Shown in pieces: positions 23,197 through 30,557 of a stretch of DNA of 30,557 nucleotides. The DNA is from Aquificaceae bacterium (lineage in GTDB: Bacteria > Aquificota > Aquificia > Aquificales > Aquificaceae). The notes under the pieces were generated by a model that did no database searches, was not told the origin of the DNA, and saw only the letters and a list, made by a program, of their open reading frames with translations. The stretch is taken from positions 1-30,557 of the forward strand of contig JANWYC010000001.1 of the NCBI GenBank assembly GCA_025057245.1. The letters run 5' to 3'. Numbering within the stretch: the first letter of the stretch is position 1; every line of letters starts with the position of its first letter. The translations under genes were made by a program, and so were the position numbers.

Positions 23197-23800
23197 CCTG
23201 ATAGCCAAGGTTTAAAAGATTGACTTGCAACTCCAACGCCTTTTGGAAAAAAACTTCTTTGTTCCCCTCCGGCTGTAGCACAACGCACTGTTTTTTCAAA
23301 AAGTCCTCAAACTTGAGAAGAACATCCAGATTGAGATTCTGGTCCACCACCATCTTAAGCTCTTTTGCGTACTGTCTTATTTTTGGATGCACCTCCCAGC
23401 CAGCGCACGCTTTGGGTGAGCATGTTATGTGTATCTGACTGGCAAACTCCTCCATACGCTCCTGCCACAGCGTGCAGTTGGTCTCTATCTGCACTGACTT
23501 GTTCATTTTCAAGATACCCTCTACCAAGTATGGTAGGTTCTCCTCGGTGAAAGGTTCACCGCCAGTTATAACCACGTGACCGTGAGGGTAGAGCTCTATA
23601 AGCTTAAGGATGCGTTCCAGCTCCACTCCTCTCTGCGAAAAGCTCAGGGCTTCGGGCTGATCACACCAAACGCACCTTAGATTACAGCCTTGGATTCTTA
23701 CAAAAACCGCCGGCACGCCCGAGAGAAGCCCTTCGCCCTGAATGGTGGTGTAAAGGTCGTTAAGGTTTATTGTGGTTTTTCCAACTTTACTTCGTAGCAT
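23153..23800 (-). CDS. queE: 7-carboxy-7-deazaguanine synthase (radical SAM)
   Basis: QueE rearranges carboxytetrahydropterin to 7-carboxy-7-deazaguanine, the precursor of the tRNA base queuosine. The 215-residue protein has the [4Fe-4S] motif at Cys39, Cys43, Cys46 ([14 protein letters not shown]), with the CxxxCxxC spacing. It also has [10 protein letters not shown] before it and HVVITGGEP (SAM-binding GGE) after. It overlaps the infB 3' end by 34 bases, which makes the N-terminus about ten residues longer than usual; no better start is seen. queA, a later step of the same pathway, is 5 kb away in another operon. Confidence 0.92.
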   Translation of the reverse strand: MLRSKVGKTTINLNDLYTTIQGEGLLSGVPAVFVRIQGCNLRCVWCDQPEALSFSQRGVELERILKLIELYPHGHVVITGGEPFTEENLPYLVEGILKMNKSVQIETNCTLWQERMEEFASQIHITCSPKACAGWEVHPKIRQYAKELKMVVDQNLNLDVLLKFEDFLKKQCVVLQPEGNKEVFFQKALELQVNLLNLGYQVRVLPQLHKLFHLK

Positions 23801-26064
23801 TCTATTATGTCACCCACCTTTACGTCGTTGTAGTCCTTTAGCTTTATACCGCATTCAAAACCTTTGGCAACCTCCTGAACGTCTTCTTTGAACCTCTTAA
23901 GGCTTTCTATTTTACCGTCAAACGCCACGACGCCATTCCTTACGAGCCTAGCTCTTGCGTTCCTCAGCACCTTACCGTCAAGCACGTAGCAACCCGCCAC
24001 AGTGCCTACGCCCTTTATCTTAAAGGTAGCCCTAACCTCCGCAGAGCCATGCACCACCTCTCTTTCTACTGGCTTGAGCATACCCTTGAGAGCTTTCTTT
24101 AAGTCCTCAATAGCTTCGTAGATAATACCGTAGAGTCTTACGTCCACCTTCTCCGCTTCTGCGGTCTCCCTTGCTTTCAGGTCAGGTCTGGTGTTAAAGC
24201 CTATCACGATGGCACCGCTGGCTTTTGCAAGCATAACGTCGTTCTCCGTTATACCACCAACATCGCCGTGTATAATCATTACAGAAACCTCTTGGTTAGA
24301 TAGCTCAGAAAAGGACTTTTTAAGAGCTTCAAGAGAACCCACAGTGTCCGCTTTTACGATGAGCCTTAGTTCCTTTAGCTCACCCTCTTGTATTTTCTTA
24401 AACACTTCCTCAAGGATAAGACCCTTCGCCACCTTCTCCGCTTGCTCCTTCTTTATCTTTCTCTGCTCTGCTATTTGCTTAGCTTTTCTCTCATCATCCA
24501 CCACTTTTAGCTGGTCCCCTGCCATGGGGAGCTCTTCAAAACCTAAAACCTCCACGGGCACGGAGGGTCCAGCCTCTTTAAGCTTTCTACCCTTGTCGTC
24601 AAACATAGCCCTAACGCGCCCGAAGGTGGTTCCCGCTACGAAAGCATCCCCCATACGCAAAGTGCCGTCCTGAACAAGCACGGTAGCCACCACACCCCTC
24701 TGTTTGTCTAACTTAGACTCAATAATAGTTCCCCTCGCTTTTCTGTTGGGGTCCGCTTTCAGCTCCAGCAAGTCCGCAACTAAAAGGATGTATTCTAAGA
24801 GGCTATCCACATTCTGCCCAGTCTTTGCGGAGACGTCAACGAAAATAGTATCACCACCCCACTCTTCTGGAATAAGACCTATCTCGGAGAGCTCGCGCCT
24901 TACCCTTTGTGGGTCTGCACCGGGCTTGTCTATTTTGTTTACCGCTACTATTATGGGCACGTTAAAGGCTTTTGCGTGGTTTATGGCTTCTATGGTCTGA
25001 GGCATGACGCCATCGTCCGCAGCCACCACCAACACCGCCACATCAGTTACCTGCGCACCCCTTGCCCTGAGAGAGGTAAAGGCTTCGTGTCCCGGTGTAT
25101 CAAGAAAGGTTATCTTTCTACCGTCAGACACTTCTACCAGCGATGCACCTATGTGCTGGGTTATACCACCCTTTTCCTTCTCCGCTACTCTGGTCTTCCT
25201 TATGGTGTCTAAGAGAGTGGTTTTACCGTGGTCTACGTGCCCCATGACCACCACCACGGGCGCTCTGGGTTCTGTTCCTTCCTGAGGCGACTCCTCCTCT
25301 TCCTCCTTGACCTCTTCTGACTTTATCTCCGCAAGAAAGCCCATAGCCTCCGCTACCTGAAGGGCAACTTCAGAAGGAACCGTCTGGTTTATGGTGGCGA
25401 GGACGCCCCTTTTTAGGAGCTCAGACATTATTTGATTGGGTGGCACTCTGAGTAATTCAGACAACTCTCTAACGGTTACCACCTCAGGTATTTGAACTAT
25501 TTTTATCTCTTGTTCTTTCTCCTCCTTTTTCTCCTTCTTTATCTGTTGTTCTAATTTTTTCAGTATTTGCTCTTCGCCTTTGGTAGATTTATCCTTTGGC
25601 GGTTGCGGTTTGTGGGGTTTTTCCTCAGCCTTCTGGTCGCGAGAAGGTGGCATGGGTGGAGGTGTTGGTATCCTTGGGGGTAAGGGTCTTCTATCCTCCA
25701 CCTTGCGCGGTTTTTCTCTCTCAAAAGGCTTCTCTTTGCTAGATGGAGCCTTTTCTCTAAACTGTGGTTTTGGTCTGTGTTCACTTTGTCTGTGTTCACC
25801 TTGCCTCCTCTCTTCCCTTTTGGGTTGTGGAGGCTTTTCCTCTACGGGCGCAGGCTTTTTTTCCTCGAGTACTTTCACTCCTTCGCCGTCCTCTTTTTGC
25901 TTTTCCTTTGGTGTAGAAAGGTTGTCGTAAACTATTTGGAGCTCCTCTTCATTAAGATAAGCAAAGTTTCCTTTATCTATGCCCCATTCTTTAAGCACCT
26001 CTCTTACCGTTCTAACTGGCACGCCCAGTTCCTTCGCCACATCTTGAACCCTTAATTTTCCCAT
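23767..26064 (-). CDS. infB: Translation initiation factor IF-2
   Basis: IF-2 is the GTPase that brings initiator tRNA to the 30S subunit and promotes subunit joining. The 765 residues start with a short IF2_N helix-turn ([20 protein letters not shown]), then a Pro/Lys/Glu-rich linker (about 50-195), a second IF2_N, and the G domain: GHVDHGKT (about 275-282), DTPGHEAF (switch II), NKID and SAKTG. Domains II-IV follow to the C-terminus. A TATAAT ends 8 bases before the ATG with no Shine-Dalgarno, so the message of this initiation factor may itself be leaderless. Confidence 0.97.
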   Translation of the reverse strand: MGKLRVQDVAKELGVPVRTVREVLKEWGIDKGNFAYLNEEELQIVYDNLSTPKEKQKEDGEGVKVLEEKKPAPVEEKPPQPKREERRQGEHRQSEHRPKPQFREKAPSSKEKPFEREKPRKVEDRRPLPPRIPTPPPMPPSRDQKAEEKPHKPQPPKDKSTKGEEQILKKLEQQIKKEKKEEKEQEIKIVQIPEVVTVRELSELLRVPPNQIMSELLKRGVLATINQTVPSEVALQVAEAMGFLAEIKSEEVKEEEEESPQEGTEPRAPVVVVMGHVDHGKTTLLDTIRKTRVAEKEKGGITQHIGASLVEVSDGRKITFLDTPGHEAFTSLRARGAQVTDVAVLVVAADDGVMPQTIEAINHAKAFNVPIIVAVNKIDKPGADPQRVRRELSEIGLIPEEWGGDTIFVDVSAKTGQNVDSLLEYILLVADLLELKADPNRKARGTIIESKLDKQRGVVATVLVQDGTLRMGDAFVAGTTFGRVRAMFDDKGRKLKEAGPSVPVEVLGFEELPMAGDQLKVVDDERKAKQIAEQRKIKKEQAEKVAKGLILEEVFKKIQEGELKELRLIVKADTVGSLEALKKSFSELSNQEVSVMIIHGDVGGITENDVMLAKASGAIVIGFNTRPDLKARETAEAEKVDVRLYGIIYEAIEDLKKALKGMLKPVEREVVHGSAEVRATFKIKGVGTVAGCYVLDGKVLRNARARLVRNGVVAFDGKIESLKRFKEDVQEVAKGFECGIKLKDYNDVKVGDIIECYEVKLEKPQ

Positions 26065-26072
26065 ACTTTATA

Positions 26073-26078
26073 ATTATA
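26073..26078 (-). promoter_or_regulatory. Predicted -10 of infB
   Basis: TATAAT on the minus strand, 8 bases from the start codon. Confidence 0.5.
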
Positions 26079-26156
26079 AGCCCTAAGCTACAACCCATGT
26101 AAGACTGAAGTGTAAATCCTTCTGTTTATCAGCTCATGCGGTGTCCAACAGGTAAG

Positions 26157-26253
26157 TGTTTGATAAATCCCTTAACTCTAACACATGCGGGTTCTAACAC
26201 TTCTTTCGGATTTTGTAGTGAGTGAATCTAAAGAGTATTTTTAGACAGAGCGG
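26157..26253 (+). repeat. Intergenic repeat, copy C (compact form)
   Basis: The left module starts TGTTTGATAAATCCCTTAAC (26157) and the right is GAGTATTTTTAGACAGAGCGG (26233-26253). Over 16 bases (TATTTTTAGACAGAGC) the right module is identical to copy A. At 97 bases it is the shortest copy and best shows the basic unit. Confidence 0.5.
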
Positions 26254-28016
<1,763 letters not shown>

Positions 28017-28018
28017 GT

Positions 28019-29023
28019 TTAGAGTATTAACATACCGTCTCCGTAGCTGTAGAACCTGTATCTTTCTTTTACCGCTTCAGCGTAAGCTCTCATTATGTAA
28101 TCCTTTCCACCAAAGGCGCAAACCAGAAAGAGAAGGGAGGACTTTGGAAGATGGAAGTTTGTAATAAGAGCGTCTACCACTTTGAAAGTGTAGTTTGGAT
28201 AGATGTAAAGTTCAGTCCAACCTTCAAAAGGTCTAAAGCCTGCGGTCTCAAGAGCTCTTACTACGGTAGTTCCCACCGCAACCACTCTACCACCTGCCCT
28301 CTTGGTCTCTTCTATTAGCTTTATGGTCTCTTCTGGCACATTCACATACTCTGGGTCAACTTTGTGAAGCTCCACCTCTTGCACCTTTACGGGCTTAAAG
28401 GTGCCGTAAGACACGTGCAAGGTTATGAAAGCCTTCTTTATTCCATACTCCTCAATTCTTCTCAGGAGCTCTTCGGAGAAGTGAAGGCTTGCGGTGGGCG
28501 ATGCCACTGAACCTTCCACCTGTGCGAAGACCGTCTGATAGTAGACTCTATCCACCGGCTCTTCTTCTCTTTTTAGGTAGGGCGGTATGGGTATTTTACC
28601 GTATTTATCTATAGCCTTTAAAGGTTCAGATGACAAGAGCCTTACTCTGAACTTGCCACCTTCCACATGCTCCAAGACCTCTACCCAAAAGTCCTGAGCT
28701 ATCTCTATTCTCAACCCCTCCCTTATTCCCTTACCACCCATTAGGGCATACCACTCTTCTTTGCTTAGAAAATCGGTCAGGAGAACCTCCACCCTGCCAC
28801 CTGTGGGCTTTCTTCCGTAAAGCCTTGCGGGCAGAACCTTTGAGTTGTTAAAAACCAAAAGGTCTCCTCTCTTCAGGTATAAGGGCAGGTTCCAAAATGT
28901 GTCGTGTTTTTTGCTCTCGTCCTTTCTGTTTAAAACCATAAGCCTTGCGTTGTGTCTTGGCTGTGTAGGATATTGAGCTATTAACTCTTCAGGTAGCTGA
29001 TAGTCAAAGTCTTCTACTTTCAT
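28019..29023 (-). CDS. queA: tRNA preQ1(34) S-adenosylmethionine ribosyltransferase-isomerase
   Basis: QueA transfers and isomerises the ribosyl part of SAM onto preQ1 in tRNA, giving epoxyqueuosine. The 334 residues match the family throughout: MKVEDFDYQLPEELIAQYPT at the N-terminus, GDLLVFNNSKVLPARLYGRK, GSVASPTASLHFSEELL, ITLHVSYGTFKPV, and ITNFHLPKSSLLFLVCAFGG near the C-terminus. Its start overlaps the antiporter stop by 4 bases (ATGA). With queE in this window two of the queuosine genes are present, in separate operons. Confidence 0.96.
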   Translation of the reverse strand: MKVEDFDYQLPEELIAQYPTQPRHNARLMVLNRKDESKKHDTFWNLPLYLKRGDLLVFNNSKVLPARLYGRKPTGGRVEVLLTDFLSKEEWYALMGGKGIREGLRIEIAQDFWVEVLEHVEGGKFRVRLLSSEPLKAIDKYGKIPIPPYLKREEEPVDRVYYQTVFAQVEGSVASPTASLHFSEELLRRIEEYGIKKAFITLHVSYGTFKPVKVQEVELHKVDPEYVNVPEETIKLIEETKRAGGRVVAVGTTVVRALETAGFRPFEGWTELYIYPNYTFKVVDALITNFHLPKSSLLFLVCAFGGKDYIMRAYAEAVKERYRFYSYGDGMLIL

Positions 29024-30207
29024 TCCTTTGCAAGCACCTTAAGGATAACGGGAGCTACCAGCGTGGTTACCGCCACCACAAAAATCACCACCGCATACAA
29101 CATGTCGTCGTATATACCGCTCTGCCTTCCAAACTCAGCGAAGATAAGACCAACCTCACCCCGCGGAAGCATGGAAAAGCCTATAAGGAGTTTCTCTCTC
29201 ATAGAACCCTTTACGAAGAAGCCAGATATGACCTTTCCGAGGATTGCCACCAGAAGTATAAGAGAAGAGAGAACCCAGAACTTAGGAGAGGTAAAGTCAA
29301 TAGCTTTAAGGTTCAGCTGAAGACCTACGTAAACAAAGAATATGGGCGTCATTACCCACATGAGAGGCATAATGGTATGCTCTACCTTGTGAGCCATCCT
29401 CTCGTCCGTTTTCAAAAACACCGCAAAGGGCAGGGCAAAACGTCTTGAGAGGGCAAGACCTGCGGTAAAAGCACCCAGTATTTCCGGAGAACCTACTTCA
29501 TGGGCAAGGTAAGCAAACAGAAACACCGTTGCCACCACCGTGGGCGGTATAAAGTCTTCCGTCTCCAGTCTTTTCGAAAACAGGCTTATTAATCTTGCCA
29601 ATATTTGGGCAAGCAATGGAGAGAAGAGAAAGAAGCTGGTTATGTAAAGCACTAACATGGTAAGGGCGTCAAAATTTACCACACCCTCCTTAGAAAACTC
29701 GTAAAGACCCGCAAGAACTATGACGCCAAAGATATCATCAAGCACCGCAGCACCCAGAACAATCTGGGCGAACCTCTCCTTCATCTTCCCCAGGTCGTCC
29801 AAAACCCTGACCGTTATTCCTATACTCGTTGCGGTTAGAGTGCCACCTATAAACAGAGAGACGGTGAGAGAAAGATCAAGCAGGTAGTGACTCAGTAAAG
29901 TTCCCAGAATCATAGGAACGGAGGCACCCACAAAGGCAACTACAAAGGCAGGCACGCCAACCCTTTTGAGCTGGTTTATGTCAGCCTCAAGACCTATGTG
30001 GAAGAGTAGAAGAATAACGCCTATCTCCGCAAGAAGTTTAAGCACCTCGTTAGGCTGTATCAGACCAAGGGCACTCTGACCCAGAAGTATTCCCACCAGT
30101 ATTTCACCCAGCACCGGCGGGAAGCCTAACTTCCCAAAGGTATCCCCAATTATACGAGCAAGAAAAAGAATTATGGCAAGGTGCAAGAACAAAGTGTGAA
30201 TTTCCAT
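29020..30207 (-). CDS. Cation:proton antiporter, CPA2 family (KefB/NapA-like)
   Basis: The 395-residue membrane protein has about 12 helices. Typical CPA2 segments are LVGILLGQSALGLI, LLFHIGLEADINQLKRVGV (end of the third helix), and the ion-binding double aspartate in GAAVLDDIFGVIVLAGLYEF. It lacks the C-terminal TrkA-N/TrkA-C nucleotide-sensing domains of KefB, so it is closer to bare Na+/H+ antiporters. Ion specificity (Na+ or K+) cannot be fixed from sequence. TAATAT ends 7 bases before the ATG and no Shine-Dalgarno is seen. queA is coupled downstream. Confidence 0.9.
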   Translation of the reverse strand: MEIHTLFLHLAIILFLARIIGDTFGKLGFPPVLGEILVGILLGQSALGLIQPNEVLKLLAEIGVILLLFHIGLEADINQLKRVGVPAFVVAFVGASVPMILGTLLSHYLLDLSLTVSLFIGGTLTATSIGITVRVLDDLGKMKERFAQIVLGAAVLDDIFGVIVLAGLYEFSKEGVVNFDALTMLVLYITSFFLFSPLLAQILARLISLFSKRLETEDFIPPTVVATVFLFAYLAHEVGSPEILGAFTAGLALSRRFALPFAVFLKTDERMAHKVEHTIMPLMWVMTPIFFVYVGLQLNLKAIDFTSPKFWVLSSLILLVAILGKVISGFFVKGSMREKLLIGFSMLPRGEVGLIFAEFGRQSGIYDDMLYAVVIFVVAVTTLVAPVILKVLAKE

Positions 30208-30214
30208 AGCTCAA

Positions 30215-30220
30215 ATATTA
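30215..30220 (-). promoter_or_regulatory. Predicted -10 of the antiporter-queA operon
   Basis: TAATAT on the minus strand ends 7 bases before the ATG; CATAAT, overlapping it, is an alternative. Confidence 0.4.
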
Positions 30221-30349
30221 TGTCATAGAAATGGTCGCTACGAACGCATTTGAGTCGCTTAGTATTCCAGTTAGTTTCAGCATGCAAGAGGTGAAACTGA
30301 GCTTGCGGACAAGAGAGTGGCAACCCCACACAGTGGCATTAAAACTAAC

Positions 30350-30366
30350 GCATATGGCACATATGC
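30350..30366 (-). terminator. Hairpin after the coiled-coil gene
   Basis: GCATATG and CATATGC are separated by 3 bases, forming a perfect 7-bp stem 9 bases downstream of the stop codon. On the minus strand GTTAGTTTT follows, a weak U-tract. It could also be a dyad operator for a neighbouring gene. Confidence 0.35.
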
Positions 30367-30375
30367 TAGAAAAGT

Positions 30376-30557
30376 TTATTTGTCTTCTTTGTGAGGAACT
30401 TCCAAGACTCTATACAAAAGCTGGCGGATTTCTCGTAGCTCTTCTTTAAGCTCTTGCCTTAGCTCGTCAATCCTTTTGTTCGTGTCATCAATCCTTCTAT
30501 TGATGTCATCAATCCTTTTATTTAACAAGGTAACTGCAATGCCTATGACAACCGCCA
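30376..30557 (-). CDS. Membrane-anchored coiled-coil protein, C-terminal part
   Basis: About 60 codons are visible and the 5' end lies outside the window. The fragment begins with hydrophobic residues (AVVIGIAVTLL), the end of a probable membrane helix. A charged heptad array follows (KRIDDINRRIDDTNKRIDEL, then RQELKEELREIRQLLYRVLE) and a short polar tail ends in HKEDK. Such small anchored coiled coils are common as hypothetical proteins; no function can be given. The heptads are encoded by 21-bp repeats. Confidence 0.7.
   Translation of the reverse strand, partial: AVVIGIAVTLLNKRIDDINRRIDDTNKRIDELRQELKEELREIRQLLYRVLEVPHKEDK
30462..30524 (-). repeat. Three tandem 21-bp repeats within the coiled-coil gene
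   Basis: TGTCATCAATCCTT recurs at 30483-30496 and 30504-30517, with a diverged copy at 30462-30475. Each 21-bp unit encodes one heptad (KRIDDIN, RRIDDTN, KRIDELR). Such repeats allow in-frame length change of the coiled coil. Confidence 0.75.

Noticed and set aside
24191..25930. Long plus-strand ORFs across infB
   Set aside because: Antisense shadows caused by the codon bias of infB; low-complexity Ser/Phe/Leu-rich translations.
30231..30449. Plus-strand ORF of 72 codons at the right end
   Set aside because: Half is antisense to the coiled-coil gene; no binding site and no recognisable protein features.

Overview
The window looks like chromosomal DNA of a thermophilic member of the Aquificaceae (Hydrogenobacter/Thermocrinis-like). 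Pointers are the heavy use of AGG/AGA arginine codons, Lys/Glu-rich proteins, compact mixed-function operons with overlapping stop/start codons, a short-form HisG, a BirA without DNA-binding domain, and a long-form ribosome hibernation factor. The genus is inferred from style; no rRNA is present to confirm it.

Layout. 1-2 kb: the 5' part of an exported WD40 protein (-), an unrecognised ORF, purN (-) and hpf (+). 2.2-3.9 kb: a coding remnant, then a DksA/TraR-type regulator translationally coupled to an iron alcohol dehydrogenase. 4.4-6.6 kb: birA-hisG and an orphan HlyD-like adaptor. 7-9.7 kb (-): ilvC, a CDP-alcohol phosphatidyltransferase and a RibD-type reductase in overlapping array, then an unknown gene divergent from a diguanylate cyclase. 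10.8-13.3 kb (+): a molybdopterin oxidoreductase, rluB-type pseudouridine synthase, membrane thioredoxin, a 26-codon ORF and a small transaldolase. 13.3-15.4 kb (-): V4R protein, yjbQ, rseP. 15.6-15.9 kb: an internally deleted IS607-type element. 16.1-17.3 kb: O-antigen-ligase-like protein. 17.3-20.2 kb (-): leader ORF, tatB, tatC, an NDUFA9-like SDR and pyrD. 20.4-23.2 kb (+): HerA-like ATPase and amiC-like amidase. 23.2-26.1 kb (-): infB-queE. 26.6-28 kb: guaB. 28-30.2 kb (-): CPA2 antiporter-queA. The window ends in a membrane-anchored coiled-coil protein with 21-bp repeats.

Most protein genes are housekeeping. The less ordinary content lies between them. Four intergenic gaps (about 4.0-4.4, 5.9-6.1, 6.6-7.0 and 26.2 kb) share two separated sequence modules, a left one like TGTCTAATAAATC and a right one like GAGTATTTTTAGACAGAGC. 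These behave like the ends of a short non-autonomous repeat with variable interior. A second motif pair (TATAGTATAAAAC, then AAAGCTCTCAC 33-34 bases on) links the 4.1 kb gap with the tat/herA gap. At several probable transcription-unit starts a TATAAT-like hexamer ends only 6-11 bases before the start codon without a Shine-Dalgarno, which suggests leaderless mRNAs; genes inside operons more often carry a GGAGG. One such promoter/start unit is duplicated exactly in tandem (2 x 19 bp) in front of the molybdopterin oxidoreductase gene. I saw no tRNA, rRNA or CRISPR array.
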